Shown here one piece after another: positions 41,175-51,156 of a stretch of 52,667 nt of DNA. The position numbers and the translations under genes were made by a program. Every line of letters starts with the position of its first letter. The stretch's first letter is position 1. Source of the DNA: an uncultured Clostridia bacterium (lineage in GTDB: Bacteria; Bacillota; Clostridia; Oscillospirales; Ruminococcaceae); contig CANRFR010000003.1 of NCBI GenBank assembly GCA_947629945.1, forward strand, positions 1 to 52,667, written 5' to 3'. The notes under the pieces are model-generated. The model searched no databases. It saw nothing but the letters and a program-made list of their open reading frames with translations, and was not told the origin of the DNA.

Positions 41175-44100
41175 CGTCGCCCTCCTCGAACATTTCGCTC
41201 TGAAGGATTCTCATAAGCTCCGGCTTGATTTTTTCCGTAAGCATTCCGAGAATAGTTTCTTTGTCCGTGCTGCCGTCGACGTTAATTAAGCCGCTGCCTT
41301 GAATTTCAATTGTAATATGCCGGCTTTGCTCTTTTTGACCTCCCGTTTCTTGCTGCGCGAATTCTTTCGGCGTAGGCATTGCGGGTAACGCGGAACGGTA
41401 ATTTAACGCGGAAATAAGCCTGTCGGTTTCTTCGGTCGGGAACACCGTGCTGCCTTGATAGCCCGCAATTAGTTCCGGGCCGTTTTCTCCGGCAATGAAA
41501 AAGTCCGCGCTGTTTGTCGTGCCGTTCGCATAAGCCGGGCTTGCAATAAGCTCGGGGCCGCGCTCGCCGGCGATAAATAAGTTCTCCGCATTTGTCGTTC
41601 CCCGAGCGTGTCCCGGTACAGAAGCTGTTTCCGCCGAGGTCTCTATTTTAACGCTTCCCAGCGCGATCGCCGTTTCGGACGCGACATATTGAGCCGCCTC
41701 CTGCGCACCCAGAGCGCCGTTTTTAATTGCCGCGATATATGCGTCAATGGTAGCTTTGGCCGCGTTTTCCGCGTCCTCTTCCATTGTCATATCCGTAATT
41801 GTGGACTTCATTTTTTCCCCTATTTTATCCATTTCTTCGGTAAACCCGGTTGAAAAATCCGCCGTTTTTTGAGCCGCGGTCTCTTGCTGCTCATTTACCT
41901 TTGACATAGTTTCAGAAAGTTTGTCAATTGTTTCTTGGTCGCCGCGCTCGATCGCCGCTGCCATATTGCTCGCAAGTCCCGCGGCCTGTTCGCTTCCGTC
42001 TGACGCGTACTCCATTAAAGCCTTGAAATTTTCTTTTGCTTCGCCGGTTAACGTTTCTCCGTAGTCGGTAAGCGCAGTAAGATTTTTGTTGTAGTCCTCC
42101 CAATATGCGAGTTGGCTATCAAGCGCCGCCTGTGCGTTCTCAACCGTGGCGGTCATATAATCTTCTGTCCAGATTGTCGCCTCGTCGAATAGCCCGTATT
42201 GCCCGCTTATGCTGTCATAGGCCGCTTGGTATGCCTCATTATAAGCGGTAACAAGCTCGCTGATATTTTCTGTTGTTTCGTCTGTCGCGATAGATACCGC
42301 GTCAAACGCCGATACGACTTTATCAGACGAGCCCGACGCCGCGTCGCCGTATTCTTCTATCGCGGCTTCGGCTTCTTCGATTTGCTTCGTTATGGCATTT
42401 AGATCCTCGTGTGCGATTCTTGCCTTCTCGGTTGCCTCGTCGTAAGCCTCCTCGGTGCGGTTTGACGCTCCGGTAATAAGCGCACCGGCCGCGGAAAACA
42501 AATTATCGCCGACTGCGTTTGAAAAGGCTTCTCCCGCGCGGGCTTGCGCTACGTCCGCTTTATCGGCGGCTTCCTGCAATTTTTTCTGCTGCGCGTACAA
42601 ATCCGCTATATTCGCTTTTGCGCTGTCGTATCTTGCTTTAAGTCCGGTAGATTTAGCCGCTTGGTCGATTTGATTATTCAGCACTCCGAGCCGATCGGCG
42701 ACATTTTCCACGTTCAAGCCCAAAGACGGGTACATCTCATTTAAGCGCGCAACTATCGGCTCCATTTTGGCCTGCGCCGCTGCGGATGAGTCCGACGTCG
42801 ACGCTAATTCCTTTAATTTTGCCGAAAGAATCAGCGCGCTATTGTGCTGCTCGTCAAGGCTCGCCGTATTTTCAGTACACGCCGAGAGTAAAGAGCCAGT
42901 TGACTCGTGCAAATTATCAATTTCGGTATAAAGCGCCGAGACAGAAAATTGCTGACTTTCAACGGCGGCGGTCGCTTCATCAAGGTCGTATTTGAGGGCA
43001 CGGGCTTGGTCGCTCGCTTCGCCGAATTGCGCGCACGCGTTTTCATATTCGGAACTCAACCTATCCACTTCAGCGACTTGACTATTCGTTGCCATTGTAA
43101 GAGTGTCAACGCTTTCCGCGGAGTCCGCCGACATTGCGGCAAACGCGCTCACGGCCGCAACAACTGCGGTAACGCCGAGTACTATCCAACCGGTAGGCCC
43201 GAAAGCTGCCATAGACCCGACAATTCCCTTTATAGCAGGAATGACAATCGTTTTTGCAAGCGCGACGCCCGCGAGCCCCGTAACAACTACGCCGAGTCCC
43301 GTGCCGATTGCCGTTATCGCTTTTGTTACGGCGGGGTGCTCGTTTAAAAAAGTGCCGATACCGTTCGCAACGTCTGCAAGCGACGTAGATATTTTGCTTA
43401 CGGTAGGTTCAAGCGCGTTTGTAAACGCGGCTTTTATATTATTTGTCGCTTGACTCCATTTTTGGTCGAGCGTTTGCGCTGTCGTAGCCGTCGTGTCAAG
43501 TGTACCGCTTGAATTTTCGAGCGCGGTAACAAAAGACTCAAGCGACATTGTGCCGCTTTGTACCGTGCCGACAATTTCGGGGCCGGCTCGCGTACCGAAT
43601 ATCTCGGAAGCTTCTGCCGCCGACATTGCGCCGCGCTGAATACGTCCGAATATATCGTTAAGCTCCTCAAGAGAACTTACGTCCCCGCTCGCGAGCGCTT
43701 TTCTAAAGCCCGTCATAACCGTAGAGGCGTTAGTTCCCGAAAGCTCAAAATTCATAAACATTGCGGTCGCTTCGTCCAAAGAAAAGCCAAGCTGGTCAAG
43801 AACGGATTTATTGGAAATAAGCTGCTGCGAAAGGCTGTCAACGCTTATTCCGCTTGCTTGCCCCGCGTAGGTAAGCTTACTTAACATTTGTTCCATTTCC
43901 GACGCGGGAACGTTCCAGCGATTCATAAGCTGCGTTACGCTTCGTACCGAGGACGACGCGTTTCCGCCTGTTACGGCGGCAAAGTCCATAAACAGACCCG
44001 TCGTTTTGGTAAGTTGATCGTCGGTATAGCCAAGGCGTGTATTTATCTCGCCTACGGCCGCCGCCGTTTCGTCAAGACTTCCGGTTTTGCTTACGGAATA

Positions 44101-45129
44101 CGCGCTCATCATACTTTGAGTAAGCCCGTCGAGTGCGTCGCCCGTTGCGCCGGTCGCAAGTACGACAGTACTTTCTGCGTCGGAAAAAGCGGTTGACATT
44201 TCATAAGTCGCTGTTGCAATGTCTTTAATTTTATCGGTAATTCCCGCGGACGCGAGCGCGCCCGCGATGTCTTCAATCGCGGACGTACCTTTGCCGCCGC
44301 CTTTTTCTGCTTCGTCTCCTGCCTGTTTTGCGGTCTTGGATAGTTCCTCGTTAGCGGTCGACGCTTTTTCATTGGCGGCCGCGAGGTTTTCCGCGGCGTG
44401 CCCCGCTTGCTCCGCCGCGCTTTCCAGCGTCGCTAAGTCTGTTGTACCGGATTCCATAACGGCGTTATAATTTTCAAGCGCGGACTCAGCGTTTTGCTGG
44501 GCGGCGGCGAGGTCGTTCATCGCCGCTTGCGCGTTCTCGGCCGCGCGAGTAAGAGCTTCTTTCGTTTCGGCCGACACTTTTTCGTTGTTTATGAGATTTT
44601 CAACGGACGCAGCGTTTTTGTCGACGGTTTCCGCGAGGTCGTTTTGTATGCTTGTCGACGCGTCAATCGCTTTGTTTAACTCGTCGGACGACCGGGCACA
44701 CAAATCGAACATCTCGTTTTGCGCTTCTAAAGCGTCCGCTGACTTATACCCCATTTGAACGAGGTCTTCGGTCGTGTAAATTGCTTCCAGAGCGCTCTTG
44801 TCGTAGTTGCTTACCGCGCTCGTCCAGTAGTCGGTTTGGTCTGCGGCTTCGCTTGCGGCGCCGTTAAATTCACCGACGCTGTTTGCCGCCGTTTCCGCGG
44901 ATTCTGCCGCTCCGTTTATCGTATTTTGCAGATTGTCAAACGCTGTTCCCGCACTATCTGCCGCGGAAGTCGAAAGCGTGATTGTCTGCGAGATTTTCTC
45001 AAAAGTCGCGTCCGCTGTTCCCGCGGCACGGTCAAGCTGCGAGGCCATTGCTTCGCCGGCACTTGCGATACTTGCCATTCCCGCGCTCATTTGGTCTAAA
45101 ATGCTGAATTTGATACTTAGAGCGGCCAT
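41158..45129 (-). CDS. Tail tape measure protein
   Basis: 1323 aa, coiled-coil/Ala-rich, hydrophobic central region, upstream of XkdP-like. Confidence 0.92.
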   Translation of the reverse strand: MAALSIKFSILDQMSAGMASIASAGEAMASQLDRAAGTADATFEKISQTITLSTSAADSAGTAFDNLQNTINGAAESAETAANSVGEFNGAASEAADQTDYWTSAVSNYDKSALEAIYTTEDLVQMGYKSADALEAQNEMFDLCARSSDELNKAIDASTSIQNDLAETVDKNAASVENLINNEKVSAETKEALTRAAENAQAAMNDLAAAQQNAESALENYNAVMESGTTDLATLESAAEQAGHAAENLAAANEKASTANEELSKTAKQAGDEAEKGGGKGTSAIEDIAGALASAGITDKIKDIATATYEMSTAFSDAESTVVLATGATGDALDGLTQSMMSAYSVSKTGSLDETAAAVGEINTRLGYTDDQLTKTTGLFMDFAAVTGGNASSSVRSVTQLMNRWNVPASEMEQMLSKLTYAGQASGISVDSLSQQLISNKSVLDQLGFSLDEATAMFMNFELSGTNASTVMTGFRKALASGDVSSLEELNDIFGRIQRGAMSAAEASEIFGTRAGPEIVGTVQSGTMSLESFVTALENSSGTLDTTATTAQTLDQKWSQATNNIKAAFTNALEPTVSKISTSLADVANGIGTFLNEHPAVTKAITAIGTGLGVVVTGLAGVALAKTIVIPAIKGIVGSMAAFGPTGWIVLGVTAVVAAVSAFAAMSADSAESVDTLTMATNSQVAEVDRLSSEYENACAQFGEASDQARALKYDLDEATAAVESQQFSVSALYTEIDNLHESTGSLLSACTENTASLDEQHNSALILSAKLKELASTSDSSAAAQAKMEPIVARLNEMYPSLGLNVENVADRLGVLNNQIDQAAKSTGLKARYDSAKANIADLYAQQKKLQEAADKADVAQARAGEAFSNAVGDNLFSAAGALITGASNRTEEAYDEATEKARIAHEDLNAITKQIEEAEAAIEEYGDAASGSSDKVVSAFDAVSIATDETTENISELVTAYNEAYQAAYDSISGQYGLFDEATIWTEDYMTATVENAQAALDSQLAYWEDYNKNLTALTDYGETLTGEAKENFKALMEYASDGSEQAAGLASNMAAAIERGDQETIDKLSETMSKVNEQQETAAQKTADFSTGFTEEMDKIGEKMKSTITDMTMEEDAENAAKATIDAYIAAIKNGALGAQEAAQYVASETAIALGSVKIETSAETASVPGHARGTTNAENLFIAGERGPELIASPAYANGTTNSADFFIAGENGPELIAGYQGSTVFPTEETDRLISALNYRSALPAMPTPKEFAQQETGGQKEQSRHITIEIQGSGLINVDGSTDKETILGMLTEKIKPELMRILQSEMFEEGDGAYDY

Positions 45130-45147
45130 TTACTCACCTCCTTATGT

Positions 45148-45324
45148 TTATCTTTTCCCGACTATTATATCTTGCTTTACAGGATTTTCCCAGTCCTCCA
45201 ATTCGGACGCAATATAAAAATTTTGCGTCCTTTTTGGCATACGCTCGAATTCCTCGGGCCGCAAATTATGACGCTGCCATAAAATATGTGCCCAATACGC
45301 CGTCGTTCCCGAGGTCTTTATTAG
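45148..45324 (-). CDS. T-extension of tail assembly chaperone, read by -1 frameshift
   Basis: Open -1 frame of 58 codons after A AAA AAC: LIKTSGTTAYWAHILWQRHNLRPEEFERMPKRTQNFYIASELEDWENPVKQDIIVGKR. Confidence 0.75.
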   Translation of the reverse strand, partial: LIKTSGTTAYWAHILWQRHNLRPEEFERMPKRTQNFYIASELEDWENPVKQDIIVGKR

Positions 45325-45779
45325 TTTTTTGCCGCGTTAAGGTCGTCGTCCTCGTCGCTTGCCGTATAGCCCAAAACCTTGTTGACAAGGTTCGCCACGT
45401 ACTGATATTCTTCAGTCGTGGGGAATACCTTCAAGGGCATTTCGGTTACGTCAACTACGCCGTAATGCTTCATCAAATCGGGGTCTTTCAAATTGGGGTA
45501 CTGCAGCGCCTCAACAATGATATGCCGCATCATTTTAGAATTGTCGCGCTCGGTTTTCCAAACGACCTCACCGTTAATAACAAGGGGGGACCCTTTCTTG
45601 TCGGTAGCGACGGAGTGCTTGCGGTAGGCTTCAATGATCGGCTCGATTTCGTCCTGACGAAGCTTTTTAATCTTAAACTGAACTACGTTGCCCTCATCGT
45701 CCTTGATTGTATCGGGGCCCGGCATTGTAACGATCTCGGGCTCGGTGTTTCTTACAAAATACTTCAAATCCTTATTCAT
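45321..45779 (-). CDS. XkdN-like tail assembly chaperone (G frame)
   Basis: MNKDLKYFVRNTEPEIVTMPGPDTIKDDEGNVVQFKIKKLRQDEIEPI; slippery AAAAAAC at its end. Confidence 0.85.
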   Translation of the reverse strand: MNKDLKYFVRNTEPEIVTMPGPDTIKDDEGNVVQFKIKKLRQDEIEPIIEAYRKHSVATDKKGSPLVINGEVVWKTERDNSKMMRHIIVEALQYPNLKDPDLMKHYGVVDVTEMPLKVFPTTEEYQYVANLVNKVLGYTASDEDDDLNAAKN

Positions 45780-45831
45780 AAAAATTATCCTTTCAAAAAT
45801 ATGCGCCCTCAAAGAAGAGGGCACGATAAAA

Positions 45832-46260
45832 TTACAGAATATCCTTTGCGTTAAACGAGAGACTGTCCTCCAGAACGTCGCCGCCGGAGTCAAGCATTGT
45901 GAGCGGCAAATCGCCTGTAAGAACGACGCCTACGCACGTAACGATATTCTTGCCGTACTTTTTGTAGTAGTCACTGTTTTTGTCGTCCATAACGCCCTGT
46001 ATTGTCATTTCCGGCGTCTCGTGTTTCTTCTGGTATTCCTTGATTTTCTTCTCAAGCCATTTAGACGAGCGTCTACGCGTGATCGTACCGGAAATACTGT
46101 AGCCGAGCCAGCGAGAACTCGGCGTTAATTCGCCGAGCTGTCTCCCGGTCCATACATCGGGCGTAAACTTGATCTCGCATTTGATACAGTCCGCGAGCTC
46201 AACTCCGTCCAAAAATATATGCCCGTCTCTCAAAGAAATGGGCGCGTGATTGTACTTCAT
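45832..46260 (-). CDS. XkdM-like tail tube protein
   Basis: ISLRDGHIFLDGVELADCIKCEIKFTPDVWTGRQLGELTPSSRWLGYSISGTITRRR. Confidence 0.9.
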   Translation of the reverse strand: MKYNHAPISLRDGHIFLDGVELADCIKCEIKFTPDVWTGRQLGELTPSSRWLGYSISGTITRRRSSKWLEKKIKEYQKKHETPEMTIQGVMDDKNSDYYKKYGKNIVTCVGVVLTGDLPLTMLDSGGDVLEDSLSFNAKDIL

Positions 46261-46278
46261 ACGCTGTTCTCCTTTCTA

Positions 46279-47664
46279 TTATCTCGTGGTGACGGTAAAA
46301 TACAGTTTTTCCGAGCTGTCTACCGCTTGCAAGCCGACATTGAAATACGTTTCATCGTCTGCGCTCATTACGCGGTCCACAAGAAAATCGTCGTCATAGG
46401 AAACGTTGGTGATTGCGTGCGCGTCTTCAAATTGGCGCAAAATCGTTTTACCCATACTTTCCATAATATCCCAGCCGTCAGAGTCGTTGTTGAACTTATT
46501 CGGCGGGAAATTAAGCTGAATAGCCTCTTGGAATGTATCGAAAACGCGAATCACTTTATTTTTTCGATAAGACTTATCTTTCTTGTCGGAAAAAGTCACA
46601 AGCGTGTTTATGTCATACTCAACGACAATTTCATCATTATCGTTTACCGAAAAGAAAAACTCGCCGTCATTTATCGCCGCAACAGACTCTTCGTTGCTTT
46701 TTTCGCCTATGACCCGCGTCGCGCCTGCGTATTGCTTATAGGTGAGGCTATCCGTATTTTCCGCGCCTGCCGTTGCGCCCGCGACCCACGCGCACGCTTC
46801 CGCTGTCGTAAGCTCGTCGTTTCCGAGAGCAACGCTGTTTGTTACGTTTATTACGCCCTCGTAGTCCATACTTCCCGCATTGGGAATTACAACTTGAACG
46901 CCGCGCCCCATACCGTCGCGCATATACTTGACTTTAGAGAGAGCCGCCTGCTTTACGCTTGCTTGTTCCTCGCCGTCGAACGGGAAGCAAACGGTATTAA
47001 AATGCACGCTCTCCCACGAGTCGATGAAGCTTGAAACGTCTTTGTTTGTCGCCGGCGTATCTTCGCCGCCGCTAAGATTTTTGCCCGCGGCCGCGCCAAG
47101 CGCTCCCGCGCCGCTAAACAGAATATACGGGTCGTTTACGGCGATAAGCTCTTCAACGGTATTCAAGCCCTCGTATTGCGCGATCTTACTGCCTTCAAGA
47201 TGAATTATTACGTCAAAGCCGCCGAGCGGATTTGCGTCGACGGTAACCGTAAAGGCATTGCCGCGACTGCCGCCGTACCGCGCCGTTGCTGTAAGAGTAT
47301 TCTCACTTGCGCCGTCCTCGGAATTTATCGGCATAGAGATTTTTGCCGTTGCTTTTGCACCTTCGGAAAGTATATACACATATACTGTCGTTGCGCATTT
47401 AAACGCTTCACGAATAAGCAGCATTTGTCTATTCGGGTCGTCGTCGTAAATGCTGTAGCCGAGTGCCGCGGACTCCGCGTCGGGGCTCTCGACGGTAAGC
47501 TTAATATACTTTTTTGCCGGTCCGTATGTCGCGTTAGGAAGCGGAATAATAACGGTGCCGCGCGTGCCCGCGTTTAATACGTCATTTTTCCGCCCGCTCT
47601 CAAAATTGATATACGTGCCGGGGCGGGTCTTACCCACCAGTTTGTCAAATTTTCCACCGGCCAT
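46279..47664 (-). CDS. Tail sheath protein (XkdK-like)
   Basis: KTRPGTYINFESG...GTRGTVIIPLPNATYGP; VRGVIGEKSNEES-type segment; DFLVDRVMSADDETYFNVGLQAVDSSEKLYFTVTTR. Confidence 0.92.
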   Translation of the reverse strand: MAGGKFDKLVGKTRPGTYINFESGRKNDVLNAGTRGTVIIPLPNATYGPAKKYIKLTVESPDAESAALGYSIYDDDPNRQMLLIREAFKCATTVYVYILSEGAKATAKISMPINSEDGASENTLTATARYGGSRGNAFTVTVDANPLGGFDVIIHLEGSKIAQYEGLNTVEELIAVNDPYILFSGAGALGAAAGKNLSGGEDTPATNKDVSSFIDSWESVHFNTVCFPFDGEEQASVKQAALSKVKYMRDGMGRGVQVVIPNAGSMDYEGVINVTNSVALGNDELTTAEACAWVAGATAGAENTDSLTYKQYAGATRVIGEKSNEESVAAINDGEFFFSVNDNDEIVVEYDINTLVTFSDKKDKSYRKNKVIRVFDTFQEAIQLNFPPNKFNNDSDGWDIMESMGKTILRQFEDAHAITNVSYDDDFLVDRVMSADDETYFNVGLQAVDSSEKLYFTVTTR

Positions 47665-47665
47665 A

Positions 47666-47878
47666 TTATTTTACCCCTTTCTTTTCCCACGCGTCTATAC
47701 GCGCTTTCATTTCGTCTATCGTATATTTTCCGGTGAGCCTGTATGTCACGCCGTCGAATGTACTTGTCGACACGCCAAAAAGCTGCCGACAATTTTCTCT
47801 TAATTTTTCGATCGAGAATTTGCGTACAGCGGCTTCTTTAGTCGGCGCCGCTGGGTCTTTGCTTTTTACTGTTGCCAC
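47666..47878 (-). CDS. Small virion-module protein
   Basis: 70 aa, conserved position before sheath. Confidence 0.6.
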   Translation of the reverse strand: MATVKSKDPAAPTKEAAVRKFSIEKLRENCRQLFGVSTSTFDGVTYRLTGKYTIDEMKARIDAWEKKGVK

Positions 47879-47881
47879 TAT

Positions 47882-48358
47882 TTAACCCTCCTTATCGGTT
47901 GCTGATTTTGTAAACAAGCCTCCGTTAAACTTTGTTGCAGGCGGCAAGTTCCTTAATGTATCTTCATACGGTCTGCGGCTGCGCCAAGTTAACGTAAGCT
48001 GAGCCGCCCCGTCGTCAAGAGCTTTTAATTTTGGGTCGTCAAGTCGAATACCGTCGTCAATTTGCGCGCCCGTTTCGTCAATCAGCGGAATAAGATTTCT
48101 CGCTTTTTTGATTGCCGTTAAAGCCGTCAGACCCAAGTCATAAGCGTCTTGCGCGGACTTATGAAAAAAGACGATATACCACGCGTATTCCAGTTCGTAC
48201 GTTAAAAACGTATCGCCGCCAGACGCGATTTCAGGCTGTGGAAAAAACACGGACGGCACGGAAAAACCTTCCGGAACGTCCGAATAATACGGCGCGGGGC
48301 TCCCGGTTTTATCGAGAATAAATTTAATTATGCTCGCCGTTTCTTGCTCCAACGCCAT
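47882..48358 (-). CDS. Tail completion-type protein (XkdJ-like / DUF6838-type)
   Basis: Gene order and length. Confidence 0.6.
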   Translation of the reverse strand: MALEQETASIIKFILDKTGSPAPYYSDVPEGFSVPSVFFPQPEIASGGDTFLTYELEYAWYIVFFHKSAQDAYDLGLTALTAIKKARNLIPLIDETGAQIDDGIRLDDPKLKALDDGAAQLTLTWRSRRPYEDTLRNLPPATKFNGGLFTKSATDKEG

Positions 48359-48373
48359 TTTATCGTCTCCTTT

Positions 48374-48889
48374 CTATGTGAAGTAGCTGTTAAGCCATTG
48401 CTGTAGTTTTGCTTCCAGAACGTTCGGGAATATTTTTTCGAGTATTCGCACGGCGCTATCAAAATAATGCTTACCCGGTACCCACTTTTGTTTGAGTACC
48501 ATTCCGGTTCTTGCGCTCGGATCGTAAATAAAGCGGTCGCCTTCCCAACGACCCGGCACAAATCGTGTTTTGACGCCTTTCGGGTTTGTCCAATGCCCGT
48601 CGTTTACCCATTTTGCGTATTCAACGTTCGTACCGACTTCCAAAGTTAACCCGTCGTCCTCAAAGTCCCAAACGTTACCCTCGCCGCCCTCGTGAAAGCT
48701 AGCAAGTAAAAGGCGCGTGTCCATTACTTTTCGCCGAATTATTTCATCTTCCACAAGCCTTAGAAATTCCGCGCCTAAGCCGTTCAGAAAAACGGTAAGT
48801 TCTTTTCTAAAGTCGCCGTCTGCGGCGCTTTTCAAGCGTTTGATAAAAGCATTAAATTCGGTGAGGTCGATCTCAACGGCTTTTGACAT
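48374..48889 (-). CDS. HK97 gp10-like / XkdI-like protein
   Basis: EVGTNVEYAKWVNDGHW and C-terminal GKHYFDSAVRILEKIFP. Confidence 0.82.
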   Translation of the reverse strand: MSKAVEIDLTEFNAFIKRLKSAADGDFRKELTVFLNGLGAEFLRLVEDEIIRRKVMDTRLLLASFHEGGEGNVWDFEDDGLTLEVGTNVEYAKWVNDGHWTNPKGVKTRFVPGRWEGDRFIYDPSARTGMVLKQKWVPGKHYFDSAVRILEKIFPNVLEAKLQQWLNSYFT

Positions 48890-49254
48890 TATAGAGCCTC
48901 CTGTGACGTGCGGCGGCGTATCATCACAAACAAATGATGGTTTTGTACGCGCAGCGGAATATCCGCCGTATATTCGTACCCGCTTTCTTTGTCAACGATT
49001 TTATCGTTAAGTCTTACGTCCGTATCAATCGGCAAAATAAGTTTTATTTGCGCTTGATACTCGGCTTGCGGCGCATTTTGTACAATAACGCGCGAGCCGC
49101 TTTTTGTACAAAAATGGCATTGCAGGTCCTTAATATCCGGCACGTCGTTATAAAAAAACGACGGAGACCCGGGCAGACCGTACCCGGGAGATGCCCGCGA
49201 CTTTTGCACGTGGTAAATGTCGCATTTATGATTAAGCATTGCTTCAAACGACAT
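48889..49254 (-). CDS. YqbH/XkdH-like (DUF3599) protein
   Basis: MSFEAMLNHKCDIYHVQKSRASPGYGLPGSP. Confidence 0.8.
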   Translation of the reverse strand: MSFEAMLNHKCDIYHVQKSRASPGYGLPGSPSFFYNDVPDIKDLQCHFCTKSGSRVIVQNAPQAEYQAQIKLILPIDTDVRLNDKIVDKESGYEYTADIPLRVQNHHLFVMIRRRTSQEAL

Positions 49255-49268
49255 TCCGCAAATCTCCT

Positions 49269-49670
49269 TTACAGTTTTCTCATTCGGAACGTTACCGTAT
49301 TTTTTGCTGCGGGGCTTATAAAATCGTCAAGCAACGGTTTTAAATTGAGATTTTCGATTATAAACGAGGTTTCCGCCGCTGTATAAGAATAATCGTCAAA
49401 GGACTCGCTTTTGTACGTTCCGCCGCCGGCACCGAAATTAACCGCGCTTGCCGCGTACGCTTCCGCAAGCAGAATAACCGCCGTTTTAATAGGCTCCGGA
49501 ATATTCGGGTATTTATCCGAGTCCGAAAAATCACAATGCGTATAGTTTATAACGTATTGCTCCGCGCGAGATATGTCGACGGCGAGTTTCTTATCGCTTC
49601 GTTCTTTTACGCTTGCCCTGTCAGTGTACTCGCGAATTTCTTCGGGACTTACCCACGGTCGTTCTGCCAT
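49269..49670 (-). CDS. YqbG-like (DUF3199) head-tail connector
   Basis: WVSPEEIREYTDRASVKERSDKKLAVDISRAEQYVINYT. Confidence 0.82.
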   Translation of the reverse strand: MAERPWVSPEEIREYTDRASVKERSDKKLAVDISRAEQYVINYTHCDFSDSDKYPNIPEPIKTAVILLAEAYAASAVNFGAGGGTYKSESFDDYSYTAAETSFIIENLNLKPLLDDFISPAAKNTVTFRMRKL

Positions 49671-49685
49671 AACGTATACTCTCCT

Positions 49686-50018
49686 TTACTGAGTTTCCGC
49701 GAATAGCGCGCCTGCTTCCGCTTCCGCTTGCAAAATCGCGGAAAGCTTATCCGCCTTTCTTGTAAGCCCCGAAATATCTATACCGTTTTCTGCGGCGTAG
49801 CTTTCAAGTTCTTTTTCGGTCATTTTTTCCAAAGGCTTTTCGTCGGCGGTATTCGGCGCACTCGCGCCGGGGGCTTCCGCTACGATAGAAAAATAGCCGC
49901 TGCCCGCGAGCGCGTTTGCTCTGTTTTCGTCATTGACTTCCACAAACGGAGAACTTGCCGAAACGCTTACGCCGTGTCCCGTATATGAGAGCCCTTTGAT
50001 AAGCTTTAATTTTGTCAT
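49686..50018 (-). CDS. Small head-module protein
   Basis: MTKLKLIKGLSYTGHGVSVSASSPFVEV with RBS; C-terminal LEM/SAP-like segment. Confidence 0.6.
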   Translation of the reverse strand: MTKLKLIKGLSYTGHGVSVSASSPFVEVNDENRANALAGSGYFSIVAEAPGASAPNTADEKPLEKMTEKELESYAAENGIDISGLTRKADKLSAILQAEAEAGALFAETQ

Positions 50019-50031
50019 TGCGGTACCTCCG

Positions 50032-51132
50032 TTACTTGATGTTCGTAATGATTGCCGTAGCGTCAAGCTCTTCAACTATAGCGTCAAAATCAAGGTGGAT
50101 CACGTAGAAACGCTTATCCGCCATAACCGCTTCTTTGCCTTCGGTCGTCTTACGAATTTTCATATCGTAGGTATTAACGACGATAAGGTTCTGCGGATCC
50201 GCCAAAAGAATTTTATCGTCGGGCATTCTCGGCACTTGAACGGTAGGAATCGACGCGGGGCTCTTATAAAGGCTATCGGGGAAATTAGCGCCTTTAGCAA
50301 GCCCCTGATTAAGCAAGAAAAGCTCCCATTCCTGCGCGCGGTGCGGGCTCATAAGCCAGCGCAGACGCCCGTTGTTATACTTGTTGGGCATTGCCTTTAA
50401 TGCGTTATAGAACATATCCAAGGACATTCCGGTATCGCCCGATGCGTCGTAAACGTGGCCGCCTGTAGAAATTTGCTTTATCCAGCCGTTATTGATCTTC
50501 AAGAAGTTAACGTCTGCGGCGTCGCCGACCTTTACGGCGTCCGCGCCCGTCCACGCGCCCGCTGCGTGCGCGGAAGTAAATACATAAACGCCGCCGCCCT
50601 GAATTACTGTGTCGCCCGCAGCGTAAGCGGAAGTTGCGGAAAAAGCGGTTGCGCTCCCCATACTCTCGTCGCCGTTGATATAAAGGTCCTCCATATCAAT
50701 TCCGAGCTGCTTTGTCATAAGATTGGTAATTGTAGCTTCGAGTCCGGCGCCCTCAATATTCTCACGCAATGTTTCCTCCGTAAGCTCCCAAGGCAAACGC
50801 ACGGGGGTCGTAGAATAAGACACCTGTGAGAAATTGGGTTTTACGCGGTAACCGGTGATCTGGCCGGTTGCGGGGTCGAGTACGGGCGCGGTACCGTCGC
50901 CGTTCGCGTCGACATTTTCGGTTTTCTGACGCACTATACGAGACGCGATTCCGATTTTGTCAAGTTCACCGGTTTTCGCGTGTCTCATCTCGTGGCGCAC
51001 CAGCGCGCCGAGAGCTGTCGGCTCAAAAGTTTGCTTGATAAACTTTCGCGCCTGCTCGGGATTGAGCAAGCCGTGCGTTACGTCGCCGGTTGTAATACCG
51101 GCGGCTTTAATGATCTGATCATTTGTAGGCAT
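50032..51132 (-). CDS. Major capsid protein (XkdG-like)
   Basis: 366 aa; ARKFIKQTFEPTALGALVRHEMRHAKTGELDKIGIASRIVRQKTENVD; next to XkdF-like protein. Confidence 0.88.
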   Translation of the reverse strand: MPTNDQIIKAAGITTGDVTHGLLNPEQARKFIKQTFEPTALGALVRHEMRHAKTGELDKIGIASRIVRQKTENVDANGDGTAPVLDPATGQITGYRVKPNFSQVSYSTTPVRLPWELTEETLRENIEGAGLEATITNLMTKQLGIDMEDLYINGDESMGSATAFSATSAYAAGDTVIQGGGVYVFTSAHAAGAWTGADAVKVGDAADVNFLKINNGWIKQISTGGHVYDASGDTGMSLDMFYNALKAMPNKYNNGRLRWLMSPHRAQEWELFLLNQGLAKGANFPDSLYKSPASIPTVQVPRMPDDKILLADPQNLIVVNTYDMKIRKTTEGKEAVMADKRFYVIHLDFDAIVEELDATAIITNIK

Positions 51133-51156
51133 ATTTTTTCCTCCTGATAAAATTGA

